Source: Bacteroidota bacterium (GTDB taxonomy: Bacteria > Bacteroidota > Bacteroidia > Chitinophagales > Chitinophagaceae). Taken from it: a DNA stretch of 14,309 bases. How positions within the stretch are numbered: position 1 is the stretch's first letter; every line of letters starts with the position of its first letter. Made by a program: the position numbers and the translations under genes. Below the pieces are notes generated by a model. The model was not told the DNA's origin. It saw only the letters and a program-made list of their open reading frames with translations, and ran no database searches. Positions 5,964-13,807 of the stretch are shown piece after piece. The stretch covers positions 1-14,309 of the forward strand of contig JAGWPQ010000728.1 of the NCBI GenBank assembly GCA_028877045.1. Direction: 5' to 3'.

Positions 5964-8075
5964 ATGGATGTAAAACGCGACATATTATGGAGAGTGTATC
6001 TGAGCTACCTGGCAGTAGTTGCGATAGGTGTTTTGATTTTAGCGAAAGCGTTCATCATTCAGCAGGTAGAAGGAAAACATTGGCGCAGCATGAGTGATAG
6101 CCTGCATCAAAAAATTGAAGAAACAGAAGCAGATCGAGGAACGATTTACAGCGAAGATGGGCAGATGTTGAGCACGAGCGTTCCGCAGTTTGACATATAC
6201 ATTGATTTTGAAGCAGAAGGTTTAATAGAAAAAAACGGCAAAAGATTTAAAGACAATATTGATTCATTGAGTTATAGTCTGGCAAATCTTTTTAAAGATC
6301 AATCTGAAGGTGAGTATAAAAAAATATTAGCAGAAGGATATAAAAATAAAGACAGGTATTATTTATTAAGAAAAAATATTTCGTACAGAGAATATCAACA
6401 ATTAAAAACATTTCCATTGGTACGATTAGGAAAAAATAAAAGTGGGTTTATTGCGATGGATAAAAGCAAACGCTTGAATCCATACAATATGCTTGCATTC
6501 AGGACCATTGGATTGGCAAGAGATTCGTTTAAAGTTGGTTTGGAATTAACGTATGATAGTTTATTAAAAGGAAAAAATGGCAGCAGATTAGTGCGCTACA
6601 TTGCAGGCGGGGTGAGCGTCCCTGTAGAAGAAGGTTTTGAAACTGATGCGGAAAACGGAAAAGATATTGTAACAACCATCGATGTTCTTATCCAGGAAAT
6701 CACAGAGAATGCATTGATGAAAATGATGATCCAAAATGAGGCCGAACATGGTTGTGCAATTGTGATGGAAACAAAAACGGGAAAGATAAAAGCCATCGCC
6801 AATCTTGGAAAAAGAAATAGCGGCAATTATTTTGAAGATTATAATTATGCGATCAATCCATCGGAGCCCGGATCAACTTTCAAATTAGCCACGATGATGT
6901 CGTTGTTGGGCGATAAAAAAGTTTCATTAAATAATACGGTTAATCTCGAAGGTGGTACCTGGCAAATAAATGGAAGAAAAGTTTTTGACAGCGAAAAACA
7001 TGGTCGTTATGATGTTACAGTAAAACAGGCATTCGAATTAAGTTCTAATGTAGGTATGGCAAAATTAGTTTGGAACAGTTATGGCAATAACCCCAATCAA
7101 TTTATTCGCGATTTGCATCGCATACACTTAGATACTTTAACAGGTATTGATTTAAAAGGCGAACGAAATGCAGTGATCTATAAACCGGGAACAAAATACT
7201 GGAGCTCTACAACATTGCCCTGGATGGCATTTGGTTACAATATTGCCATCACGCCATTGCAAACAATTACACTTTACAATGCCGTTGCCAATAACGGGAA
7301 AATGATGCGACCATATTTAGTGAGCTCTGTGAAAGAAGAAGGCGAATTGATAAAAGAGATTGACCCAAAAGTAATTGATGAAAAAATTTGCAGCGATCAA
7401 ACACTGCAACAATTAAAAGAATGTCTGGAAGGTGTTTGTACCGAAGGAACGGCGAAAGAAATTTTTAAAAATTCGACTTACAAAGTTGCAGGTAAAACGG
7501 GAACAGCTTTAGTGGCCAATGATAATAAAGGATATGCCGATGAAATTTTTCAATCATCATTTGCAGGATATTTTCCTGCCGATGATCCGCAATACACCAT
7601 TTTGGTTGTGATAAAAAATAAGCCGCATGCTTTAAATCATTATGGTGCAAGCGTTGCAGGACCTGTGTTTAAAGAGATCGCCGACAGATTATATCTGACT
7701 TATGTTCATCAAAATAATTACACCAATTACTCTTCGAATAAAAAAGACAGCAGCAGTTTTAATTATGTTGGATCGAAAGATGAGTTGAAATTTTTAATGA
7801 AAACAATGCAGCTGCATTATAATGATTCAACCTCTCTTACAAGTGATTGGGTTAATATAAATAGTAACAAAGGCAACATTGCTTTAAATAACAGAAAAAT
7901 AAATACCAATACAATGCCTTTGTTAAAAGGGATGGGATTGAAAGATGCTGTGTACCTGTGTGAAAATATCGGATTGAAATTAATTGTAAAAGGAAAAGGT
8001 AAAGTAGAAGATCAATCGATTGTTGCAGGAACACCAATTGCAAAAGGACAGATCATAAATATTTTATTGAATTAA
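5964..8075 (+). CDS. ftsI: Class B penicillin-binding protein FtsI (PBP3) with PASTA domain
   Basis: A 703-residue septal transpeptidase. Residues about 10-32 form the membrane anchor (VYLSYLAVVAIGVLILAKAF). The PBP dimerisation region begins with EADRGTIYSEDGQML (55-69). The transpeptidase domain has the active serine in STFK (304-307), the SSN triad element at 360-362 and the KTGT motif at 511-514, so all catalytic motifs are intact. A Ser/Asn-rich linker (about 582-648) leads to one C-terminal PASTA domain (about 649-703, MPLLKGMGLKDAVYLCENIGL). One PASTA repeat is usual for Bacteroidota FtsI and differs from E. coli PBP3. It works with FtsW, which lies further down the same cluster. It ends 4 bp before the TTG start of murE. 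Confidence 0.97.
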   Translation: MDVKRDILWRVYLSYLAVVAIGVLILAKAFIIQQVEGKHWRSMSDSLHQKIEETEADRGTIYSEDGQMLSTSVPQFDIYIDFEAEGLIEKNGKRFKDNIDSLSYSLANLFKDQSEGEYKKILAEGYKNKDRYYLLRKNISYREYQQLKTFPLVRLGKNKSGFIAMDKSKRLNPYNMLAFRTIGLARDSFKVGLELTYDSLLKGKNGSRLVRYIAGGVSVPVEEGFETDAENGKDIVTTIDVLIQEITENALMKMMIQNEAEHGCAIVMETKTGKIKAIANLGKRNSGNYFEDYNYAINPSEPGSTFKLATMMSLLGDKKVSLNNTVNLEGGTWQINGRKVFDSEKHGRYDVTVKQAFELSSNVGMAKLVWNSYGNNPNQFIRDLHRIHLDTLTGIDLKGERNAVIYKPGTKYWSSTTLPWMAFGYNIAITPLQTITLYNAVANNGKMMRPYLVSSVKEEGELIKEIDPKVIDEKICSDQTLQQLKECLEGVCTEGTAKEIFKNSTYKVAGKTGTALVANDNKGYADEIFQSSFAGYFPADDPQYTILVVIKNKPHALNHYGASVAGPVFKEIADRLYLTYVHQNNYTNYSSNKKDSSSFNYVGSKDELKFLMKTMQLHYNDSTSLTSDWVNINSNKGNIALNNRKINTNTMPLLKGMGLKDAVYLCENIGLKLIVKGKGKVEDQSIVAGTPIAKGQIINILLN

Positions 8076-8079
8076 TATT

Positions 8080-9543
8080 TTGAAAAAGTTACAGGACATA
8101 TTATACAAAGTTCATCTCGAACAAGTGCAGGGCAGCACTAATGTTGATGTGAAAGATGTGCAGATAGATTCTCGCAATGTAAGTGAAGGAACTTTGTTTG
8201 TTGCCATTCGCGGCGAAAAAACAGATGGTCACCAATTCATTAATAAAGCAATAGCATCAGGTGCCAGAACGGTTTTGTGTGAGACAATGCCTGCCGAATT
8301 TGTTGAAGGTGTTACTTATGTTCAGGTAAATAATACACACGAAGCTGTTGCATACATTGCTAATAATTTTTACGATGAACCATCAGCAAAAATAAAATTG
8401 GTTGGTGTTACCGGAACAAACGGTAAAACAACTATTGCAACTGTTCTTTTTAAACTGTTTACAAAATTGGGTTACAAATGCGGATTGATAAGCACCGTGC
8501 AAAATCAAATCGCTGATGATGTGATCCCGTCAACACACACAACACCGGATGCAATTAATTTAAATGCATTATTAAAACAAATGGTTGATGAAAATTGCAC
8601 GCATGTTTTTATGGAATGCAGCAGTCATGCCATTCATCAGCATCGCATTACGGGTTTGCATTTTGCAGGAGGTGTGTTCAGCAACATCACTCACGATCAT
8701 CTGGATTATCACAAAACATTTGATGAGTATATCAGAGTGAAGAAAAGTTTCTTCGATTCATTATCATCCTCTGCATTTGCCATTTCAAATCGTGATGATA
8801 AACGCGGCGAAGTGATGCTGCAAAATTGCAATGCAAAAAAATATTTCTACAGTTTAAAAACTGTTGCAGATTTCAAAGGGAAAATTTTAGACAATGCACT
8901 TACAGGTTTGCAAATGCTGGTGAACGATACTGAAGTGCATTTTAGATTGATTGGTGAGTTCAATGCGTACAACCTGCTCGCAGTCTATGCTGCAGCCATT
9001 TGTTTGAATGAAAATAAAGAAGAAGTATTAACTGCTTTGAGTTTATTAACAGGAGCTGAAGGAAGATTTGATTATATCATCAGCAAAGAATTAGTTATTG
9101 GAATTGTTGATTATGCGCATACACCAGACGCATTGGAAAATGTTTTATCAACCATAAAAAAATTGCGCAAAGGTCACGAGCAAATTATAACAGTTGTAGG
9201 ATGTGGCGGCGACAGAGATAAAACAAAACGTCCAGTGATGGCGCAAACTGCTTGCGATCTGAGTGATAAAGTAATATTCACGAGCGATAATCCGAGAACC
9301 GAAGATGCTAATCAGATTTTGCTGGATATGGAAGTTGGATTAAGCAGCTCGGCAAAAAGAAAACACATTTCAATTGTTGACAGAAAAGAAGCAATTAAAG
9401 AAGCGGTGAGTTTGGCAAAGGGTGAGGACATCATTTTAGTTGCCGGAAAAGGTCACGAAAAATATCAGGATATCAACGGTGTGAAATATCCTTTTGATGA
9501 TAAAGAAGTTTTAAAAGAAATGTTTGAATTATTGAAGAAGTAG
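8080..9543 (+). CDS. murE: UDP-MurNAc-L-Ala-D-Glu:meso-diaminopimelate ligase (MurE)
   Basis: A 487-residue cytosolic ATP-dependent ligase that adds the third stem-peptide residue. Motifs: Mur N-terminal domain with VQIDSRNVSEGTLFVAIRG (27-45), P-loop GVTGTNGKTT (109-118), HTTPDA (153-158), the central ECSSHAIHQHR, the lysine-bearing HKTFDEYIRVKKSFF (211-225) where a carbamylated Lys is expected, VDYAHTPDALE, and GKGHEKYQ (456-463). DNPR at 403-406 is the motif that selects meso-diaminopimelate rather than lysine, so a DAP-type wall is predicted. The start is TTG 8080. It gives MKKLQDILYKV, the normal family opening, and the next ATG in frame is near residue 70, inside the first domain. It lies 4 bp after ftsI, probably translationally coupled. 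Confidence 0.97.
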   Translation: MKKLQDILYKVHLEQVQGSTNVDVKDVQIDSRNVSEGTLFVAIRGEKTDGHQFINKAIASGARTVLCETMPAEFVEGVTYVQVNNTHEAVAYIANNFYDEPSAKIKLVGVTGTNGKTTIATVLFKLFTKLGYKCGLISTVQNQIADDVIPSTHTTPDAINLNALLKQMVDENCTHVFMECSSHAIHQHRITGLHFAGGVFSNITHDHLDYHKTFDEYIRVKKSFFDSLSSSAFAISNRDDKRGEVMLQNCNAKKYFYSLKTVADFKGKILDNALTGLQMLVNDTEVHFRLIGEFNAYNLLAVYAAAICLNENKEEVLTALSLLTGAEGRFDYIISKELVIGIVDYAHTPDALENVLSTIKKLRKGHEQIITVVGCGGDRDKTKRPVMAQTACDLSDKVIFTSDNPRTEDANQILLDMEVGLSSSAKRKHISIVDRKEAIKEAVSLAKGEDIILVAGKGHEKYQDINGVKYPFDDKEVLKEMFELLKK

Positions 9544-9606
9544 ATCATAGGTGATAGGAGATGGGTCATAGTAAATGCATGACCCATAAGCCATGAACCA
9601 TTAACC
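9544..9606. repeat. Palindromic heptamer array between murE and mraY
   Basis: The spacer is divided evenly into nine 7-mers. On the left are ATCATAG (9544), GTGATAG (9551), GAGATGG (9558) and GTCATAG (9565). A centre unit sits at 9572. On the right are ATGACCC (9579), ATAAGCC (9586), ATGAACC (9593) and ATTAACC (9600). ATGGGTCAT (9561-9569) and ATGACCCAT (9579-9587) are perfect 9-bp inverse arms with a 9-base loop. Read in reverse, the right arm is a GGnnnAT series like the left. Nearly the whole murE-mraY spacer consists of this element, which ends 7 bp before the mraY ATG. Confidence 0.8.
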
Positions 9607-9613
9607 AAAGTAT

Positions 9614-10927
9614 ATGCTATACTATTTTTTTACATGGTTGCAAGAACAATATAATTTTCCGGGAGCAGGATTATTTCAATTCCTGACTTTCAGGATTGCA
9701 ATGGCAATTGTTTTGTCGTTGCTGATCGCAACAATTTATGGTAAGCGTTTAATTCTTCTATTGCAAAGAAAACAAATCGGTGAAACCGTTCGTGAGCTTG
9801 GGTTACAGGGCGAGCAACAAAAGAAAGGAACACCAACAATGGGTGGTATCATCATCCTGCTGAGCATTTTGATTCCAACATTATTGTTTGCCAATTTGCA
9901 TAAAGTGTATATCCGTTTAATGATCCTTTGCACTATATGGTTGGGCATTATCGGATTCCTGGATGATTATTTTAAAATAAGAGCAAGAAAAGCGGCACAA
10001 CAAAAAGGACATGCTTATAAAAAAAGCGACAGTGATGGATTAGCAGGCCTTTCAAAAATAATTGGACAGGTTGGCTTGGGAATTATCATCGGCGTTACAC
10101 TTTATTTCAGTGAAGCTGTAACGGTTGAAAGAGAAATCATTTCAAAAGATGCACATGCTTATTTGCAGAAAGGAGAAAAGCTTGCAAAAGATTCAAACAT
10201 TGTTGTAAGAACAAATAATGGAACGACTCATTTTTTCAGAAAAGTAAAAACACCTATCACTACTATTCCGTTTGTGAAAAATCATGAATTTAATTATGCC
10301 CGCTTAATCAGTTGGATGGGCCCTGATGCCGAAAAATATACATGGATCATTTATATTTTGATCGTAACGTTTATCATCACTGCAGTTAGCAACGGTGCAA
10401 ATCTTACCGACGGGATTGATGGATTGGCTGCAGGCGTGAGTGCCATTATTGGCGCGGGTTTGGGCATATTTATTTATGTAAGCGGCAACTACATTTTTGC
10501 CGATTATTTAAACATCATGTACATACCAAATCTTGGCGAGCTCTCCATTTTTGTGGGTGCATTTGTTGGTGCATGTATCGGCTTCCTGTGGTACAACACT
10601 TATCCGGCTCAGGTTTTCATGGGCGATACCGGAAGCCTGGCCATTGGCGGCATCATTGCATCGTTGGCAATAATTGTTAGAAAAGAATTATTGATACCCA
10701 TTTTTTGCGGCGTGTTTTTGGTTGAATTATTAAGTGTGATGATTCAGGTAAGTTATTTCAAATACACGAAGAAAAAATTTGGAGAAGGCAGAAGGATTTT
10801 TTTAATGAGCCCGTTACATCATCATTATCAGAAAAAAGGTTTTCACGAAAATAAAATTGCATTGCGATTTTGGATCATCACTATTTTATTGATGGTGGCA
10901 AGTATAATAACGTTGAAGATCAGATAA
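9614..10927 (+). CDS. mraY: Phospho-MurNAc-pentapeptide transferase (MraY)
   Basis: A 437-residue polytopic membrane enzyme that makes lipid I from UDP-MurNAc-pentapeptide and undecaprenyl phosphate. Motifs: KGTPTMGG (71-78), the catalytic Asp pair in FLDDYFK (115-121), NLTDGIDGLAAG (263-274), VFMGDTGSLAIGG (334-346) and the cytoplasmic SPLHHHYQKKGF (399-410). About ten hydrophobic helices are seen. It is about 75 residues longer than the E. coli enzyme, mainly because of a hydrophilic stretch at about 166-235 between two membrane helices, as well as a smaller insert after DDYFK. Long MraY forms are usual in Bacteroidota. The start ATG 9614 gives a hydrophobic N-terminus MLYYFFTWLQ. murF, which lies between murE and mraY in many bacteria, is absent here. 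Confidence 0.97.
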   Translation: MLYYFFTWLQEQYNFPGAGLFQFLTFRIAMAIVLSLLIATIYGKRLILLLQRKQIGETVRELGLQGEQQKKGTPTMGGIIILLSILIPTLLFANLHKVYIRLMILCTIWLGIIGFLDDYFKIRARKAAQQKGHAYKKSDSDGLAGLSKIIGQVGLGIIIGVTLYFSEAVTVEREIISKDAHAYLQKGEKLAKDSNIVVRTNNGTTHFFRKVKTPITTIPFVKNHEFNYARLISWMGPDAEKYTWIIYILIVTFIITAVSNGANLTDGIDGLAAGVSAIIGAGLGIFIYVSGNYIFADYLNIMYIPNLGELSIFVGAFVGACIGFLWYNTYPAQVFMGDTGSLAIGGIIASLAIIVRKELLIPIFCGVFLVELLSVMIQVSYFKYTKKKFGEGRRIFLMSPLHHHYQKKGFHENKIALRFWIITILLMVASIITLKIR

Positions 10928-10928
10928 G

Positions 10929-10957
10929 CAACCCCTAACCCCTAAAAGAGGAGTTGA
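10929..10957. repeat. Heptamer repeat AACCCCT with imperfect inverse arm
   Basis: AACCCCT occurs at 10930 and 10937, followed by AAAAGAG (10944) and GAGTTGA (10951) in the same 7-bp register. CAACCCCT (10929-10936) pairs with AGGAGTTG (10949-10956) except at one position. It starts one base after the mraY stop and precedes dispersed repeat copy 3. Confidence 0.6.
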
Positions 10958-10963
10958 GATTGC

Positions 10964-11061
10964 TGAAAAAAGAACAGAACGTACAAGTGTGCCCTTCTTC
11001 CACTGGAAGAAGCGAAGGCAACAGGCGATGACATGAAAAACAAAAATTGGTAACAAAAAAA
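10964..11061 (+). repeat. Dispersed intergenic repeat, copy 3, with a hairpin in its core
   Basis: GTACAAGTGTGC at 10981-10992 and GCAACAGGCGATG at 11018-11030 match the two sides of the core in the other copies. The GAC normally between them is replaced by 25 bases containing CTTCTTCCACTGGAAGAAG (10994-11012). These fold into an 8-bp perfect stem with loop ACT. TGCC (10990-10993) and GGCA (11017-11020) can extend the stem past a 4-base bulge. The downstream part ends in TTGGTAACAAAAAAA before the murD ATG at 11062. A six-codon frame beginning ATG AAA AAC lies at 11033-11053. Confidence 0.72.
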
Positions 11062-12402
11062 ATGAAACACAGATTAGTAATACTTGGCGGCGGTGAAAGT
11101 GGTGTTGGTGCTGCATTGCTTGGGAAACAAAAAGGTTATGATGTGTTTGTGAGCGATGGTGGTGTGATAAAAGAAAAATATAAAAAAGAGCTCTTTGAAA
11201 ATGAAATTGAATTTGAGGAAGGCGTACATACCGCAGAAAAAATTTTGAATGCTGATGAAGTGATGAAGAGTCCGGGTATTCCTGAAAAAAATGAATTAGT
11301 GAAAATGATCCGTTCAAAAGGAATTGATGTGATCTCTGAAATTGAGCTGGCGTACAGGTTTAAGGGCGATAGTAAAATAATTGCCATCACCGGAAGCAAC
11401 GGAAAAAGTACAACAACTGCATTAACGCATCACATTTTGGAAACAGCGGGATTGAGTTGCGCATTGGTTGGAAACATTGGTTACTCGTTTGCAAAACAAG
11501 TGGCAGAAGATCCGAAAGATTGGTATGTAGCCGAGATCAGTTCATTTCAATTAGATGATATAAAAAATTTCAGAGCTGATGTTGCAATGTTGTTAAACAT
11601 TACTGAAGATCATCTCGACAGATATGAATACAATTTTCAAAACTATATCAACAGCAAGTTTAAAATTATTAATAACCAAACCATAAACGATTATTTCATT
11701 TATAATGATGATGATGAAATAGTCACAAAGAATTTTGATTTACTAACCACCCATACTAACCCATTACCATTCTCTATGAAACATGAAATTAAAAAAGGCG
11801 GCTACATCAAAGGCGATCAGATGATGCTCCGTATCCAGGAAGAAAGAGTAAGCATGAGCATTTATGATTTTGCTTTGAAAGGCAAGCACAACAACTACAA
11901 CACAATGGCAGCCTGCATTGCAGCAACCACTATCGGCATCCGCAAAGAAAAGATCCGCGAAGCTGTGAAAGATTTTCAAAGCCTCGAACACCGGATGGAA
12001 TTCATTGCATCGGTACGCGGTGTAGAATTTATTAACGACAGTAAAGCAACAAATGTAAACAGCACCTGGTTTGCATTGGAGAGCATGAACAAACCAACTG
12101 TTTTGGTTTTGGGTGGCACCGATAAAGGGAACGATTATTCTCTGATCGCCGAATTGGTAAAAGATAAAGTGAAAGCCATTGTTTGCATGGGTGTCGACAA
12201 CAAAAAAATAATTGCTGCCTTTAAAGACATTGTTCCAACAATTGTTGAAACCAATAGCGCCAAACAAGCAGTGAATGCAAGTTTTAAACTGGCAACAAAA
12301 GGTGATGTGGTTTTATTAAGCCCTGCATGTGCAAGTTTCGATTTGTTTAAAAATTATGAAGACAGAGGCAAACAATTTAAAGAGGCAGTAAGAGAATTAT
12401 AA
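11062..12402 (+). CDS. murD: UDP-MurNAc-L-alanine:D-glutamate ligase (MurD)
   Basis: A 446-residue cytosolic ATP-dependent ligase that adds D-Glu to UDP-MurNAc-L-Ala, the step before MurE. Visible are the N-terminal UDP-binding fold LVILGGGESGVGAALLG (5-21), SPGIP (70-74), P-loop ITGSNGKSTTT (109-119), AEISSFQLD (157-165), NITEDHLDRY (179-188), GKHNNYN (274-280), EHRMEF (309-314), NDSKATN (325-331), and the C-terminal LSPACASFDLFKNYEDRGKQF. All match the family, and the length is normal. ATG 11062 is chosen. A TTG at 11047 is in frame but would take coding sequence from the tail of repeat copy 3, which has no counterpart in MurD. The gene is separated from mraY by 134 bp of repeat sequence, the longest spacer inside the cluster. 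Confidence 0.96.
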   Translation: MKHRLVILGGGESGVGAALLGKQKGYDVFVSDGGVIKEKYKKELFENEIEFEEGVHTAEKILNADEVMKSPGIPEKNELVKMIRSKGIDVISEIELAYRFKGDSKIIAITGSNGKSTTTALTHHILETAGLSCALVGNIGYSFAKQVAEDPKDWYVAEISSFQLDDIKNFRADVAMLLNITEDHLDRYEYNFQNYINSKFKIINNQTINDYFIYNDDDEIVTKNFDLLTTHTNPLPFSMKHEIKKGGYIKGDQMMLRIQEERVSMSIYDFALKGKHNNYNTMAACIAATTIGIRKEKIREAVKDFQSLEHRMEFIASVRGVEFINDSKATNVNSTWFALESMNKPTVLVLGGTDKGNDYSLIAELVKDKVKAIVCMGVDNKKIIAAFKDIVPTIVETNSAKQAVNASFKLATKGDVVLLSPACASFDLFKNYEDRGKQFKEAVREL

Positions 12403-12442
12403 TTGAAAAAATGTTTTGCTTTTTTATAAATAATTAAAACAA

Positions 12443-13762
12443 ATGTTAGAAACCACAGATAAATTATTTTCTCAGATGCCTTCGGTAGAAGGAATGAGAA
12501 CGCAATTGATGCAACGCACCAAGGGCGATAAATATATCTGGGGTATTGTGATATTGCTTGCAATTATTTCGGTATTGGTGGTGTACAGTGCAACAGGTTC
12601 TCTGGCCTATAAAATGAACAGGGGCAACAGCGAAGTGTATCTGTTCAAACAATTGGCGTTTATGATGGTGGGCATGATGGTCATTTATTTTTTACACCGA
12701 ATCAATTATACCATCTTCTCACGTGTGGCAACCATTTTATTTTTAGTTTCCATTCCGTTATTGATCTATACTTTATTTTTTGGTGCGAAAATCAATGAAG
12801 GAAGCAGGTGGATAAAGCTCCCTATCATCAACATGACTTTTCAAACCAGCGATTTTGCCAAGCTTGCTTTATTCATGTATCTCTCAAGAATATTGAGTAA
12901 GAAACAGGAAGTGATAAAAGATTTTAAAAAAGGATTTATACCTGCATTGATCCCGGTGGTGTTGATCTGTGCTTTAATCATGCCGGCTAATTTATCGAAT
13001 GCATTATTAACCGGTGCAACTTCTTTGTTGCTGATGTTCATCGGAAGAATAAGTATCAAACATATTTTATTGCTTGTATTGATCGCAATGATCCCGATCG
13101 GATTAATTGTTTCGGTGGCCATGCTTACTTATGATGGAAAGAAAAAAGAAACAACAAACGGTTCTGCAACTTCCGAAAAAATAAAATCATTCGGTCGCTT
13201 TGGTACCTGGGTAAAACGTGTGCAGGATTTTAGATATGCAAAAGATGCCGAAGTCCCTTATCAGGTGCAACAGGCAAAAATTGCAATTGCCAATGGAGGA
13301 ATGTTTGTGGGGTTAGGTCCGGGCAACAGTCGCCAACGAAATTATTTGCCGCAGGCTTACAACGATTTTATTTATTCCATCATCATCGAAGAATATGGTT
13401 TGCTGGGCGGCGCATTTATCATATTTATTTATTTGTTGTTTTTATTTCGATGTATCCGGATCTTTAAAAGATGCCCCTATGCATTTGGCGCCTTTCTCGC
13501 ATTGGGATTGAGTTTCACGCTGGTCATACAAGCCATCGCAAACATGGCAGTCAACGTAAATCTTGTACCGGTAACGGGCGTAACACTGCCATTGGTAAGC
13601 ATGGGTGGCAGTTCGTTTTTATTTACCTGCGGTGCCATCGGAATTATTTTAAGTGTTGCAAGAAATGTAGAACAGTTGGAAGGAAAAGATATTCAACCTG
13701 CGGTTGTAAATAATGCAGGTGCAGAAAATAATAATGTACCAAACGTTAGTGCTGCTATGTAA
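12443..13762 (+). CDS. ftsW: Peptidoglycan polymerase FtsW (SEDS family)
   Basis: A 439-residue polytopic membrane protein of the SEDS family, the septal glycosyltransferase that polymerises lipid II with FtsI as partner. About ten hydrophobic helices are seen. Signatures are VYSATGSLAY (47-56), NEGSRWIKLPI (118-128), FQTSDFAKLALFMYL (133-147), the large extracellular loop with GLGPGNSRQRNYLPQAYNDFIYSI split over 290-313, and the late helix end PLVSMGGSSFLF (383-394). Asp308 in NDF fits the position of the conserved catalytic aspartate of SEDS proteins. The C-terminus (about 415-439) is Asn/Ala-rich and probably unstructured. FtsW rather than RodA is inferred from its place in the dcw cluster. 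The stop codon lies within dispersed repeat copy 4. Confidence 0.95.
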   Translation: MLETTDKLFSQMPSVEGMRTQLMQRTKGDKYIWGIVILLAIISVLVVYSATGSLAYKMNRGNSEVYLFKQLAFMMVGMMVIYFLHRINYTIFSRVATILFLVSIPLLIYTLFFGAKINEGSRWIKLPIINMTFQTSDFAKLALFMYLSRILSKKQEVIKDFKKGFIPALIPVVLICALIMPANLSNALLTGATSLLLMFIGRISIKHILLLVLIAMIPIGLIVSVAMLTYDGKKKETTNGSATSEKIKSFGRFGTWVKRVQDFRYAKDAEVPYQVQQAKIAIANGGMFVGLGPGNSRQRNYLPQAYNDFIYSIIIEEYGLLGGAFIIFIYLLFLFRCIRIFKRCPYAFGAFLALGLSFTLVIQAIANMAVNVNLVPVTGVTLPLVSMGGSSFLFTCGAIGIILSVARNVEQLEGKDIQPAVVNNAGAENNNVPNVSAAM

Positions 13763-13800
13763 CAGTTGTTGCGTCGCACTCTTCAACGTTTATAACAATA
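13759..13800 (-). repeat. Dispersed intergenic repeat, copy 4 (short)
   Basis: Read on the minus strand: GTTGAAGAGTGCGACGCAAC at 13786 down to 13767, followed by AACTGTTAC, which covers the ftsW stop codon. It shares the 15-mer GTTGTTGCGTCGCAC (13765-13779) with copy 1. This copy lacks the long tail seen in copies 1-3. It fills most of the 45-bp spacer before murG. Confidence 0.7.
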
Positions 13801-13807
13801 CTGAGCA

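Noticed and set aside
11047..11061. TTG start adding 5 residues to MurD
   Set aside because: The sequence belongs to the tail of a dispersed repeat, and MKHRLVILGGGESG from ATG 11062 is the normal MurD start.
10929..11061. CRISPR-like or mobile element remnant between mraY and murD
   Set aside because: There are no regular repeat-spacer units, no transposase fragment and no target-site duplication that I can identify. The sequence is explained by the heptamer array and the dispersed repeat.
12403..12442. Possible terminator between murD and ftsW (A-run, then T-run)
   Set aside because: The only pairing is a weak A/T stem without GC, and the genes are in one cluster. I see no support for a stop of transcription.
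13471..13713. 80-codon frame within ftsW on the same strand
   Set aside because: It lies fully inside well-conserved ftsW in another frame and shows no recognisable protein features.
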